Assembly (NCBI GenBank): GCA_963805715.1
Contig: CAWDVK010000018.1
Span: 186,001-250,000, forward strand
Origin: CAWDVK01 sp963805715
GTDB lineage: Bacteria > Actinomycetota > Actinomycetes > Streptosporangiales > Streptosporangiaceae
DNA length: 64,000 bases
Direction: 5' to 3'
A program made the position numbers and the translations under genes. Under the pieces are notes generated by a model, which saw only the letters and a program-made list of their open reading frames with translations, made no database searches and was not told where the DNA came from. Each line of letters begins with the position of its first letter. Within the stretch, counting starts at the first letter, position 1. Positions 1-8,494 of this stretch are shown here, in pieces.

Positions 1-69
1 CTTTGTTACGAAACAATGCTCCGATACAACTGCCGTCCGCCGGGCCGGCCAGCCCCGGCGAGCCATCGC

Positions 70-83
70 GGGACGAACGGCCC
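70..83. promoter_or_regulatory. Candidate DosR-type box upstream of the first stress-protein gene
   Basis: GGGACGAACGGCCC fits the RGGNC-NNNN-GNCCY pattern that recurs across the window. It lies about 105 bp upstream of the chosen GTG start at 189. The regulator assignment is by pattern similarity only. Confidence 0.5.
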
Positions 84-188
84 TATCGGCGGTTGACGGC
101 GGCGCGGTTCGATGGATATACACGCGAGGACCGGGCCCGGCGTCAGCGCGGGCCGGTTCACCATCCGGCGGAATTGAGGCGGTTTGCA

Positions 189-641
189 GTGACCAGCGGC
201 GGCGAGGGACAGCAGCTCGTTGTGGTAGGCGTCGACGGATCGCCGGAGTCGGTCAGTGCGCTGCGCTGGGCGCGTCACTACGCGTCGGCGACCGGCGCCC
301 GCATCCGCGCCATACTGGCCTGGCACTACCCGGCTCAGGTCGGCCCGGCGCCGGTCGGCGTGGCCCCCGAGGCCATCACCTCGGAGGTCGAGGACAGCAT
401 GCGCAACGTCCTCACCCAGACGGTCAGCGACGTGTTCGGCGACCCGGCCACGGCGGGCGTGGAGACCCGGGTGACCTACGGGCACCCGGCGCAGGTACTG
501 ATCGATGAGTCGAAGGACGCCAGCCTGCTGGTCGTCGGGCACCGCGGGCACGGCGCCTTCACCGGCATGCTCGTCGGCTCGGTCAGCATCCACTGCGTCA
601 CCAGCGCGGCCTGCCCGGTGGTCGTCGTCCGCGGCGACTGA
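189..641 (+). CDS. Universal stress protein (UspA family), single domain
   Basis: This is a 150-residue single UspA domain, a cytoplasmic ATP-binding stress protein of the kind abundant in the mycobacterial DosR regulon. The first strand, VVVGVDGSPESV, carries the family's Asp. The C-terminal ATP loop GHRGHGAFTGMLVGS matches G-x2-G-x9-G-S. The reading frame is open back to the window edge, but similarity begins near the GTG at 189, and a DosR-like box at 70-83 sits inside the longer reading frame, so I chose 189. The biochemical role of individual members of this family is rarely known. The family call is firm; the start is less so. Confidence 0.85.
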   Translation: MTSGGEGQQLVVVGVDGSPESVSALRWARHYASATGARIRAILAWHYPAQVGPAPVGVAPEAITSEVEDSMRNVLTQTVSDVFGDPATAGVETRVTYGHPAQVLIDESKDASLLVVGHRGHGAFTGMLVGSVSIHCVTSAACPVVVVRGD

Positions 642-749
642 GCGGAACTCGCTGAGCCGCACGGGCCGGGCTGCCGGTGCCTGAACCGCGCGATGAACAG
701 CGCCTGAACGCTGATGGCCGCTACCTGGTGACCGCGCGCCCCCCGTGAC

Positions 750-755
750 TAGGCT
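750..755 (+). promoter_or_regulatory. xfp: Possible -10 element of a leaderless phosphoketolase transcript
   Basis: TAGGCT ends six bases before the GTG start at 762, and no Shine-Dalgarno-like sequence is evident between them. Actinobacteria often start transcripts at the first base of the start codon about 7 bases after a TANNNT -10 element. This is an inference from spacing only. Confidence 0.35.
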
Positions 756-761
756 GGCACG

Positions 762-3236
762 GTGACCGAAGCCGCGCAGCAGACCCCGCTGACCTCCCGT
801 TCTCGCCAGCCGCTGACCGAGGCCGAGGCCGGCACCATCGACCGCTACTGGCGGGCCGCCAACTACGTGACGGTCGGCCAGATCTACCTGATGGCCAACC
901 CGCTGCTGGCCGAGCCGCTGCGACCCGAGCACATCAAGCCGCGGCTGCTCGGCCACTGGGGCACCAGCCCCGGCCTCAACTTCATCTGGGCGCACCTGAG
1001 CCGCGCGATCAAGGTGCACGACCAGCCGATGATGTACGTGATCGGGCCGGGTCACGGCGGCCCGGCGGCGCTCGCGGGCAACTGGCTGGACGGCACCTAC
1101 AGCGAGGTGTACCCGAGCGTGTCGCAGGACGCGGCCGGCCTGCGCGAGCTGTTCCGCCAGTTCTCCTTCCCCGGCGGCGTGCCCAGCCATGTCTCGCCGG
1201 AGACGCCCGGCTCGATCCACGAGGGCGGCGAGCTCGGCTACTCGCTCTCGCACGCCCACGGCGCGGCGTTCGACAACCCGGGCCTGATCGTGGCCTGCAT
1301 TGTCGGTGACGGTGAGGCCGAGACCGGCCCGCTGGCCACGAGCTGGCACGCGCACCGGTTCCTCAACCCGGCGCGCGACGGCGCCGTGCTGCCGATCCTG
1401 CACCTGAACGGCTGGAAGATCGCCAACCCGGCCGTGCTCGCCCGGATACCGGACGACGAGCTGGACGCGCTGCTGCGCGGCTACGGCTACGAGCCGCGGT
1501 ACGTGACCGGCCATGACGCTTCCGTTCTGCATCAGGACATGGCCGCGGTGCTGGACGAGAGCATCGATCAGATCCGCGCGATCCACGACCTGGCTAGGGC
1601 CGATGCGAGCCAGCCCCGGCCGCGCTGGCCGATGATCGTGCTGCGCACGCCGAAGGGCTGGACCGGGCCCGCCGTGGTCGACGGCCTGCCGGTCGAGGGC
1701 ACCTGGCGGGCGCACCAGGTGCCGCTGGCCGAGGTCAGGACCAACCCGGAGCACCTGGCCCAGCTGGAGCAGTGGATGCGGTCCTACCGGCCGGATGAGC
1801 TGTTCGACGAGAGCGGCCGGCCACGGCCGGAGCTGCTCGGCTTCGTTCCGCACGGTGACCGCCGGCTCGGCGCCAGCCCGCACGCCAACGGCGGGGTCCT
1901 GCTGCGCGACCTGATCCTGCCGGACTTCCGCGGTTACGCGGTCCCGGTCCGGGCCCCGGGCGCGAGCACCTCGGAGCCCACCCGGGTGCTCGGCCGGATG
2001 CTCCGCGACGTGATGGCCGGCAACGCCGAGCACCAGAATTTCCGGGTCTTCGGCCCGGACGAGACCGAGTCGAACCGGCTGAGCGCCCTGCTGGAGGTGA
2101 CCGGGAAGGACTGGCAGGAGCGGACGCTGCAGGTGGACGAGCACCTGTCCGCCGACGGCCGGGTGGTCGAGATGCTGTCCGAGCACACCTGCCAGGGCTG
2201 GCTGGAGGGCTACCTGCTGACCGGCCGGCATGGCCTGTTCAACTGCTACGAGGCCTTCATCCACATCATCGACTCGATGTTCAACCAGCACGCCAAGTGG
2301 CTGAAGGTCAGCCGCAAGCTGGCCTGGCGGCGCCCGGTCGCCTCGCTCAACTACCTGCTGACCTCGCATGTGTGGCGGCAGGACCACAACGGCTTCTCGC
2401 ACCAGGATCCGGGGTTCATCGACCACGTGATGAACAAGAAGGCCGAGGTGATCCGGGTCTACCTGCCGCCGGACGCGAACTGCCTGCTCTCGGTCGCCGA
2501 CCACTGCCTGCGCAGCCGCGACTACGTGAACGTCATCGTCTCGGGCAAGCAGCCCTCTCTCGACTGGCTGGACATGGACGAGGCCGTCCTGCACTGCACC
2601 AGGGGCGCCGGGATCTGGGAGTGGGCCAGCAGCGACGGCGACGGCGGCGAGCCTGATGTCGTGCTCGCCTGCGCCGGCGACGTGCCCACCCTGGAGGTGC
2701 TGGCGGCGACCAGCATCCTCCGCCAGCACCTGCCGGGCCTGCGGGTCCGGGTGGTGAACGTCGTCGACCTGATGCGGCTGCAGCCGGCCTCGGAGCACCC
2801 GCACGGGATGAGTGACGCCGAGTTCGACGCGCTGTTCACCAGCGACCGTCCGGTGATCTTCGCCTACCACGGGTACCCGTGGCTGATCCACCGGCTCACC
2901 TACAGCCGGTCGGGCCATCACCACATTCACGTCCGCGGCTACAAGGAGGAAGGCACCACCACCACGCCGTTCGACATGGTGGTGATGAACGACATGGACC
3001 GGTTCCACCTGGTCATGGACGTGATCGACCGGGTGCCGGGACTGGGCAACTCGGCGGCCTGGCTGCGCCAGCTGATGGTCGACACGCGGGCCCGGCATCA
3101 CGCCTGGACCCGCGAGCACGGCGAGGACCTGCCCGAGGTGCAGGACTGGACCTGGCCGGGCGCCGCCCCGTCAGCACCAGCCCCGTCAGCACCAGCCCCG
3201 GCGTCGCCGGCCCCGGCGTCGCCGGCCCCGGCGTGA
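762..3236 (+). CDS. xfp: Phosphoketolase (xylulose-5-phosphate/fructose-6-phosphate)
   Basis: This enzyme cleaves xylulose 5-phosphate (and often fructose 6-phosphate) with phosphate to give acetyl phosphate plus a sugar phosphate, using thiamine diphosphate. The 824 residues match the usual length of about 800. Visible signatures are EGGELGYSLSHAHGAAFDNP, the ThDP motif GDGEAETGPLA and QDHNGFSHQDPG. The C-terminus ends in an Ala/Pro/Ser repeat (roughly the last 20 residues) encoded by a 15-bp tandem repeat that runs on into the next gene. The stop overlaps the acetate kinase start (GTGA), so the two are translationally coupled. Together they convert sugar phosphate to acetate with ATP gain and no NADH. 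Confidence 0.95.
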   Translation: MTEAAQQTPLTSRSRQPLTEAEAGTIDRYWRAANYVTVGQIYLMANPLLAEPLRPEHIKPRLLGHWGTSPGLNFIWAHLSRAIKVHDQPMMYVIGPGHGGPAALAGNWLDGTYSEVYPSVSQDAAGLRELFRQFSFPGGVPSHVSPETPGSIHEGGELGYSLSHAHGAAFDNPGLIVACIVGDGEAETGPLATSWHAHRFLNPARDGAVLPILHLNGWKIANPAVLARIPDDELDALLRGYGYEPRYVTGHDASVLHQDMAAVLDESIDQIRAIHDLARADASQPRPRWPMIVLRTPKGWTGPAVVDGLPVEGTWRAHQVPLAEVRTNPEHLAQLEQWMRSYRPDELFDESGRPRPELLGFVPHGDRRLGASPHANGGVLLRDLILPDFRGYAVPVRAPGASTSEPTRVLGRMLRDVMAGNAEHQNFRVFGPDETESNRLSALLEVTGKDWQERTLQVDEHLSADGRVVEMLSEHTCQGWLEGYLLTGRHGLFNCYEAFIHIIDSMFNQHAKWLKVSRKLAWRRPVASLNYLLTSHVWRQDHNGFSHQDPGFIDHVMNKKAEVIRVYLPPDANCLLSVADHCLRSRDYVNVIVSGKQPSLDWLDMDEAVLHCTRGAGIWEWASSDGDGGEPDVVLACAGDVPTLEVLAATSILRQHLPGLRVRVVNVVDLMRLQPASEHPHGMSDAEFDALFTSDRPVIFAYHGYPWLIHRLTYSRSGHHHIHVRGYKEEGTTTTPFDMVVMNDMDRFHLVMDVIDRVPGLGNSAAWLRQLMVDTRARHHAWTREHGEDLPEVQDWTWPGAAPSAPAPSAPAPASPAPASPAPA

Positions 3237-3255
3237 CCAGCCCCGGCGCGGCCGG
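3166..3255. repeat. 15-bp tandem repeat spanning the xfp-ackA junction
   Basis: Six consecutive 15-bp units each begin CCCCG, at 3166, 3181, 3196, 3211, 3226 and 3241. Units 1-2 share CCCCGTCAGCACCAG and units 3-4 share CCCCGGCGTCGCCGG. Unit 5 (CCCCGGCGTGACCAG) contains both the phosphoketolase stop and the acetate kinase start. The repeat encodes Ala/Pro/Ser on the phosphoketolase side. Confidence 0.85.
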
Positions 3256-4357
3256 CGTCCTGGTGGTCAACGCCGGGTCGAGCAGCCTCAAGGTCAGCGT
3301 GCTGAACGAGGATGACGCGATCGGAGATTCCTTCGGCATCGACGCGTGGGACGGCAGCCCGGACCATCCCGAGCTCGCCGAGTTCCTGAAGGGCCAGTCC
3401 GGCGTCAGCGCCGCCGGGCACCGGGTCGTGCACGGCGGCAGCCGGTACATCAGCGCCACGGTGATCGACGACTCCGTCATCGAGGGCATCGCGGACCTGA
3501 CCGACCTGGCGCCGCTGCACCAGCCGCGCGCCCTGGCGGGCATCAGCGCGGTGTGGGCCGCGCTGCCCGGCCTGCCCGCGGTGGCCTGCTTCGACACCGC
3601 GTTCCACGCCACGCTGTCGCCGGCCGCGGCCAGCTACGCGCTGCCGGCTCCCTGGGTGCAGCGGTTCGGCCTGCGCCGGTACGGATTCCACGGGCTCTCG
3701 CATCAGTACGCTTCCGGCCGCAGCGCCGAGCTGCTCGGCACCGATCCGAAACGGCTCCGGGTGGTGACCTGTCACCTCGGCGCCGGCTGCTCGGCGGCCG
3801 CTATCCAGGGCGGCCTCAGCGTGGACACCTCGATGGGCTTCACGCCGCTGGAGGGACTGGTGATGGCCACCAGGTGCGGCAGCGTCGATCCCGGCCTGCT
3901 GATCTGGCTGCAGCAGCATGGCGGGCTGGGCCTGGCGGAGCTGTCGAGCGGGCTGGAGCACGCGTCCGGCCTGGCCGGCCTGGCGGCCCTGCCGGACGGC
4001 TCGGGCGACATGCGCGAGGTGCGGGCCGCGGCCCGGGCGGGCAGCCCGTCCGCGCGGCTGGCCATCGACGTGCACGCGCACCGGCTGCGGCGCGAGATCG
4101 CCGCGCTGGCCGCCGCCATGGACGGCATCGATGCGCTGGCCTTCACCGGCGGCATCGGCGAGCACCAGCCGGCCGTGCGGGCGGAGGCGACGGCCGGGCT
4201 CGGCTTCCTCGGCGTGGCCATCGACCCGGCGCGCAACGAGGCCGCGGCCGGCGATGCCGACATCTCCGCGCCGGCCGCCGGCGTGCGCACGCTGGTCATC
4301 ACGGCCAGGGAGGACGTGGAGATCGCCCGCCAGGTACGCGCCGCACTGGCGCAGTAG
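3233..4357 (+). CDS. ackA: Acetate kinase
   Basis: Converts acetyl phosphate and ADP to acetate and ATP, completing the phosphoketolase branch. The protein is 374 residues, slightly short for the family (about 400). Motifs seen are VVNAGSSSLK near the N-terminus, RYGFHGLSHQY, HLGAGCSAAAI and TGGIGEH. The GTG start at 3233 overlaps the upstream stop. It sits in a 15-bp tandem repeat, so the first eight or so residues are probably not part of the fold. The frame is open further upstream but lies inside phosphoketolase there. Confidence 0.93.
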   Translation: MTSPGAAGVLVVNAGSSSLKVSVLNEDDAIGDSFGIDAWDGSPDHPELAEFLKGQSGVSAAGHRVVHGGSRYISATVIDDSVIEGIADLTDLAPLHQPRALAGISAVWAALPGLPAVACFDTAFHATLSPAAASYALPAPWVQRFGLRRYGFHGLSHQYASGRSAELLGTDPKRLRVVTCHLGAGCSAAAIQGGLSVDTSMGFTPLEGLVMATRCGSVDPGLLIWLQQHGGLGLAELSSGLEHASGLAGLAALPDGSGDMREVRAAARAGSPSARLAIDVHAHRLRREIAALAAAMDGIDALAFTGGIGEHQPAVRAEATAGLGFLGVAIDPARNEAAAGDADISAPAAGVRTLVITAREDVEIARQVRAALAQ

Positions 4358-4364
4358 CCGTGCG

Positions 4365-4400
4365 TCGCCGTTGAGCCCGCCGATCTGGGCCTTTCGGCCC
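4365..4400. promoter_or_regulatory. Candidate paired DosR-type boxes upstream of the CNB-fold gene
   Basis: GGGCCTTTCGGCCC at 4387-4400 is a strong match. TCGCCGTTGAGCCC at 4365-4378 is a weaker copy exactly 22 bp upstream. The strong site ends 84 bp before the ATG at 4485. The perfect GGGCC/GGCCC arms could also act as a small hairpin after ackA. Confidence 0.5.
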
Positions 4401-4484
4401 TGGCTGGCGGATGAGCCAGGTAGCAGTGTGGCGGGTATAAGCGTTACCTGGCCCGCGCCCTGGCCAGAAAAAAGGGGGCAGACG

Positions 4485-4958
4485 ATGACTACTCAGGAGA
4501 TGTCCGTACTTGGTGCTCAGCCGTTCCTCCGGGGCATGCCCGCTGACCAGCTAGCCCGGCTTGCCGAGCTGTGCACGCACGTGTCCGTGCCGGCCGGGCA
4601 GCGCCTGTTCGAGGAAGGCTCGAAGGCCGACAAGTTCTGGATCATTGACGCTGGCCAGGTGGCGCTGGATGCCATCGTTCCCGGCCGCGGCCGGCTGATC
4701 ATCGAGCGACTCGGGCGCAAGGACGTCATCGGGCTGTCGTGGATGATGCCGCCCTATCAGTGGCACTACGGAGCGATCACCACGCAGGCCATGCAGGCCT
4801 ACGAATTCAACGTCCCGGCCGTGCGGGCGGCCTGCGAGGCCGACCCCGTTCTCGGGTTCGAGCTCAGCCGGCGGTTCTCGGCCATCGCGCTGCACCGGCT
4901 GCAGGCAACCCGGATCAAGCTGCTCGAGGCGTGCGCTCAGCCGGAGATGCGAAACTGA
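4485..4958 (+). CDS. Cyclic-nucleotide-binding-fold protein without DNA-binding domain
   Basis: This 157-residue protein is a Crp/cNMP beta-roll with no helix-turn-helix, so it is not a Crp-type transcription factor. The roll is visible as FLRGMPADQLARLAELC, VPAGQRLFEEG and FWIIDAGQVALD. The phosphate-binding cassette, usually GELALL...RxA, is replaced by IGLSWMMPPYQWHYGA, which lacks the Arg. Cyclic nucleotide binding is therefore doubtful. A paralogue at 54131-54616 sits inside the hydrogenase-like operon and shares the GLSW...QW motif. The ATG at 4485 follows a purine-rich AAAGGGGG stretch. The role is unknown; a sensor or assembly factor for a redox enzyme is possible. Confidence 0.75.
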   Translation: MTTQEMSVLGAQPFLRGMPADQLARLAELCTHVSVPAGQRLFEEGSKADKFWIIDAGQVALDAIVPGRGRLIIERLGRKDVIGLSWMMPPYQWHYGAITTQAMQAYEFNVPAVRAACEADPVLGFELSRRFSAIALHRLQATRIKLLEACAQPEMRN

Positions 4959-4999
4959 TCACCCATTTCCGTGGCAACCAGCCATCTTCGTGCCAGCGG

Positions 5000-5512
5000 C
5001 TAGCTGACGGTCTCGTCGTCAGTCCCGGTGCTGCGGATGACGACCACCGGGCACGGGGAGTGATGCAGGCAGTGCTGGCTGACCGAGCCCAGCATGGCGC
5101 CGGCAAATCCGCCGTGACCGCGGCTCCCCACCACCAGCAGGTCTGCCCCCTGCGCGGCGTCCAGCAGCACCCGGGCCGGATTACCCTCCCTGACCAGGGT
5201 GCTGACCCGCACGTCGCTGGCCGGATCGACAACGTCGGCGACCATGTCGTTGACGGTCTTGGCGGCAATCTCCCCCAGGTCAGTGGTATCGATCATCGCC
5301 ACCGGCGCCCAGCCGTAGCCCGCGACCACCGCGGGATACTGCCAGGCGATCACGGCCTGCACCGTGCCCCCGGTCAGCTCAGCCTGCCGCACAGCCCATG
5401 TCAGGGCGGCTTGCGAGGAAGATGAACCGTCGGCTCCGACCACGATCAGCTCAGCGCGTCCGTTCTGCCCTGTGCCTGTCTGCCCTGTGCCTGTCTGCCC
5501 TGTGCCTGGCAT
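5000..5512 (-). CDS. Universal stress protein (UspA family) with repeat N-terminus
   Basis: This is a 170-residue UspA-domain protein. The core begins at ELIVVGADGSSSSQ, and the ATP loop is GSRGHGGFAGAMLGS. The first 15 or so residues are a TGTGQ repeat encoded by three perfect 15-bp units, ahead of the conserved fold. The start could instead lie after the repeat, although the ATG at 5512 is the only clear one. A DosR-like box pair lies about 80-115 bp upstream. It is the only gene of its transcription unit and converges on the CNB-fold gene. Confidence 0.85.
   Translation of the reverse strand: MPGTGQTGTGQTGTGQNGRAELIVVGADGSSSSQAALTWAVRQAELTGGTVQAVIAWQYPAVVAGYGWAPVAMIDTTDLGEIAAKTVNDMVADVVDPASDVRVSTLVREGNPARVLLDAAQGADLLVVGSRGHGGFAGAMLGSVSQHCLHHSPCPVVVIRSTGTDDETVS
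5464..5508. repeat. Three perfect 15-bp tandem units in the 5' end of a usp gene
   Basis: TCTGCCCTGTGCCTG occurs at 5464-5478, 5479-5493 and 5494-5508 without mismatch. It encodes, on the minus strand, the repetitive N-terminus of the stress protein. Confidence 0.9.
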
Positions 5513-5592
5513 CTGTCCTCACCTCGATTCTGGCCGCATCGCGTTCCTTACCGCTCCGCTCCAGTGTCCGCCGCGCACGGCGCAGCTGATCA

Positions 5593-5628
5593 GAGGCGCA
5601 ACGCCCCGGCGCGCGGGACCTTCGTCCC
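5593..5628. promoter_or_regulatory. Candidate paired DosR-type boxes upstream of usp at 5512
   Basis: GGGACCTTCGTCCC at 5615-5628 is a near-perfect palindrome. GAGGCGCAACGCCC at 5593-5606 is a weaker copy exactly 22 bp away. Both lie between the stress gene (starting at 5512, minus strand) and the end of the GNAT-synthetase gene. Confidence 0.6.
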
Positions 5629-5668
5629 GGCGGCCGGGCTCGTCCCGCACCAGCCGCCGCGGCGGCGA

Positions 5669-8494
5669 TCAGCGCAGGCGGCGCAGGAACGGGTCCCTCG
5701 GCTCCGCCGCGCTGACGCGGACCCGGACGTTCACCCCGCAGACGCCGTCCGGCCGCGCGACCACGGGATTCAGCTCGAGCTCGGCCACCTCCGGCAGGTC
5801 GTCGGCCAGCCGGGAGACCCGCAGCAAGGCGTCGGCCAGCGCCGCGGTGTCGACGCGCGGCACGCCGCGCTGCCCGAACAGCACCGGCGCGTAGCGCAGC
5901 TCGCTGATCATGTCCTCGGCGTCGGCCTGGGTGAGCGGCGCCAGCCGCGAGGCGTGATCACCGACCACCTCGGTGGCTACCCCGCCGAGGCCGAGCACGA
6001 TGAGCGGCCCGAAGACCGGTTCCTGCACGACGCCGATCTGGACCTCGGCGCCGCCCGAGAGCATCGGCTGGACCAGGACCTGCCTGAGCCGGGATCCGAG
6101 CCCGGCCGCCAGCTCGCCGTAGGCCGCGGACACCTCCTGCGGGGTCCGCAGGTCCAGCTTGACCGTGTCCGCGTCGCTCTTGCAGGCGAGCCCGCTCACC
6201 TCGGCTCTCAGCGCGACGCGCCCGCCCAGGTCCGCGGCGGCCTGGATCGCCTCTTCCTCGCTGCCGGCCCGCAGCGTCGCTGCCATCGGCACCTGGTAGC
6301 AGGACAGCAGCCTGGCTGCCTGGTCAGCGGGCAGCCAGCCGCCACGCGGGCTGGCCGCCAGATAGGAGGCGATCAGCTGGCGCGCGTCGGCGATGCGCAG
6401 CCCGGCTAGCTCGGGGACCTCACCATGCTGGCGGTCGAGCCAGCTCCGGTACCTGACCGCATGGCCGAGCGCGCGGGCGGCGTCTTCGGGGTAGGCGTAG
6501 GCAGGCAGCCCGGCCAGGGCCGGAAGCTCTGCCGCGCCCGGCGCCGCCGTCTCGCCACCGTCGCCGGCTGGCCCGGCGGTCGGATGGGCCGGATGGGGCT
6601 GATGGGGCTGCCGGTCGGCTCCGATCAGGCGTACGGACTCAGCCTGATCGAGCAGGGCGACGGCGAGCGGCTTGCTGACCGCCGCACCCGCGAGCGCCGC
6701 CCGCAGGTCGGAGACGGCGGTGTTCACCGCCACGGCCAGCACGGCATCCACGCCGTCGTCGGCTGCCACCTGCTCCAGGCACTCCCGGAACGCGCTGGTG
6801 CCGACCGCCGCCGTGGTGTTGACCGGGCCGGTGATCTTGGCTGCCGGGGGCAGCAGCCCGCGCAGGCGGCGGCGCGTCAGCGCGCCGAGCTTCGCGACCT
6901 GCAGGCCGTTATCACCGCAGGCGTCAGCCGCCAGCACGCCAGCGCCGCCCGCGTTGGAGACGATGGCCACCCGGTTGCCCGCGGGCAGCGGCTGGCAGGC
7001 GAGCAGGGCGGCGGCCTCGACCAGCTCCCCCAGGCTGCTGGTGGCGATGACGCCCGCCTGGTCGAACAGCGCCTCCTGGCTGACCAGGGGCGGCGCGGGC
7101 GGCGCGGCCAGGGCAGAGCGGGAGGCGAAGGCGCGCTGGCCGGCCGCCGACCGTCCGGCCGTGACCGCCAGCACGGGCATCCGCTGGCCGACCCTGCGGG
7201 CGGTGCGCGCGAACTTGCGCGGGCTGCCGAACGACTCGACGTACAGGATGGCCAGCCTGGTCACGCCGTCGTGTTCCCACCACATCAGCATGTCGTTGCT
7301 GGAGACGTCGTACTTGTCGCCGACGGACGCGAACGACGAGACGCCGACGCCCAGCCTGGACAGGTGGTTGAGCAGCGCGATGCCCACGCCGCCGGACTGC
7401 ATGACCAGGCCCGCCACTCCCGCGGCCGGCCGGGCGGCGGCGAAGGTCGCGTTCAGGCCGGACCGCGGGACGGCGACGCCGAAGCAGTTCGGGCCGACCA
7501 GCCGCATGCCGTACCTGCGGCAGATGGCCAGCAGGTCCGCGCCCTCGGCGCCCAGGCCCGCGGTGATCACCGCGAGGGCCCGCACGCCCTTGCGGCCGCA
7601 CGCGGCTGCCACCTCGGCCACGGCCGCCGGGGGCACCGCGATCACGGCCAGGTCCACCGGCTCGGGCAGGTCGTCCACCGACGCGAGACAGGCCAGCCCC
7701 TCCATCGACTTGCCGTGCGGGTTGACCGCGTAGAGGTTCCCGGCGAAGCCGCCGGTCACGATGTTGTGCAGGATCGCGCGGCCCACCGTGGACGCGTGCC
7801 GGCTGGCGCCGATGACGGCCACCGAGCCCGGCTGCAGGATGCGCCGGAGGCTGGCCACGTCCGCGCGGCTTTCCCGGCTGGCCACCGACTGCAGGTAGCC
7901 GTCCAGGCTGTCATTCTCATCGCGGCGGGGCAGCGGGAACGTCAGCTCCACCACGCCATCGCCCATCCGCCGCTGGGCCGGCAGGCCCGCGTCGGCGAAC
8001 ACGCGCAGCATGGCGGCGTTGTCGAGCAGGGCCTGGGCCTTGAACGCGGTCAGCCCGCGCAGCCGGGCCAGCGATACCAGGTGCTCGAGCAGCAGGGTCG
8101 CGACACCGCGCCCGTGCATGTCGTCCGGCACGGCGAAGGCGATCTCGGCGGTGCCCGCCTCCTCGGCCGGCTCGTAGCTGGCCAGCCCGATCAGCCTGCC
8201 GTCGAGCCAGGCCAGCAGCGCCGCGTGGCCGGCGTCCGGCTCGCGGCAGACGCGCCTGGCCTCGCGGTCGGCCGAGCGCGGGCTCACGCTGAAGAAGCGC
8301 AGGTAAATGTTGTCCGGGGACATGGCGGCATGCATCTCGCGCACGGCGTCAGCGTCCTGCGGGCGGGCCTGCCGGATGTGCACGGTGCTGCCGTCTGTCA
8401 GCAGCGCGTACGTGCCGTCGCCGGCGTCCGGGCCGGCCAGCGCCGGCACTGCGGCTGACGCATCAGCCGCCGCGGGCGTGCGCGGTGCGGTCAT
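5669..8494 (-). CDS. Pat-like protein: GNAT acetyltransferase fused to acyl-CoA synthetase (ADP-forming)-like domains
   Basis: This 941-residue fusion has an N-terminal GNAT domain (about residues 35-190, with VPDDMHGRGVATLLL). It is followed by a CoA-binding domain (VAVIGASRHASTVG), a succinyl-CoA-synthetase-like domain (GPNCFGVAVP) and a C-terminal ATP-grasp domain. This is the layout of protein lysine acetyltransferases such as PatZ and actinobacterial Pat, which acetylate acetyl-CoA synthetase. In active ADP-forming synthetases the phospho-His lies in SHTGALAG. Here the matching segment reads ASRSALAA, so the synthetase part is probably a ligand sensor. Its start overlaps the stop of the stress gene upstream (8491-8494), making one operon. 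A long opposite-strand frame over it is a shadow. Confidence 0.85.
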   Translation of the reverse strand: MTAPRTPAAADASAAVPALAGPDAGDGTYALLTDGSTVHIRQARPQDADAVREMHAAMSPDNIYLRFFSVSPRSADREARRVCREPDAGHAALLAWLDGRLIGLASYEPAEEAGTAEIAFAVPDDMHGRGVATLLLEHLVSLARLRGLTAFKAQALLDNAAMLRVFADAGLPAQRRMGDGVVELTFPLPRRDENDSLDGYLQSVASRESRADVASLRRILQPGSVAVIGASRHASTVGRAILHNIVTGGFAGNLYAVNPHGKSMEGLACLASVDDLPEPVDLAVIAVPPAAVAEVAAACGRKGVRALAVITAGLGAEGADLLAICRRYGMRLVGPNCFGVAVPRSGLNATFAAARPAAGVAGLVMQSGGVGIALLNHLSRLGVGVSSFASVGDKYDVSSNDMLMWWEHDGVTRLAILYVESFGSPRKFARTARRVGQRMPVLAVTAGRSAAGQRAFASRSALAAPPAPPLVSQEALFDQAGVIATSSLGELVEAAALLACQPLPAGNRVAIVSNAGGAGVLAADACGDNGLQVAKLGALTRRRLRGLLPPAAKITGPVNTTAAVGTSAFRECLEQVAADDGVDAVLAVAVNTAVSDLRAALAGAAVSKPLAVALLDQAESVRLIGADRQPHQPHPAHPTAGPAGDGGETAAPGAAELPALAGLPAYAYPEDAARALGHAVRYRSWLDRQHGEVPELAGLRIADARQLIASYLAASPRGGWLPADQAARLLSCYQVPMAATLRAGSEEEAIQAAADLGGRVALRAEVSGLACKSDADTVKLDLRTPQEVSAAYGELAAGLGSRLRQVLVQPMLSGGAEVQIGVVQEPVFGPLIVLGLGGVATEVVGDHASRLAPLTQADAEDMISELRYAPVLFGQRGVPRVDTAALADALLRVSRLADDLPEVAELELNPVVARPDGVCGVNVRVRVSAAEPRDPFLRRLR

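Noticed and set aside
6..3119. 1037-codon minus-strand open frame opposite phosphoketolase
   Set aside because: It lies antisense to a well-supported enzyme, has the Arg/His/Gly/Val-rich composition of a GC-rich shadow frame, and shows no recognisable motif.
6425..8458. 677-codon plus-strand frame over the GNAT-synthetase gene
   Set aside because: Shadow of the minus-strand gene, whose domains are clear; composition is typical of a third-position GC artefact.
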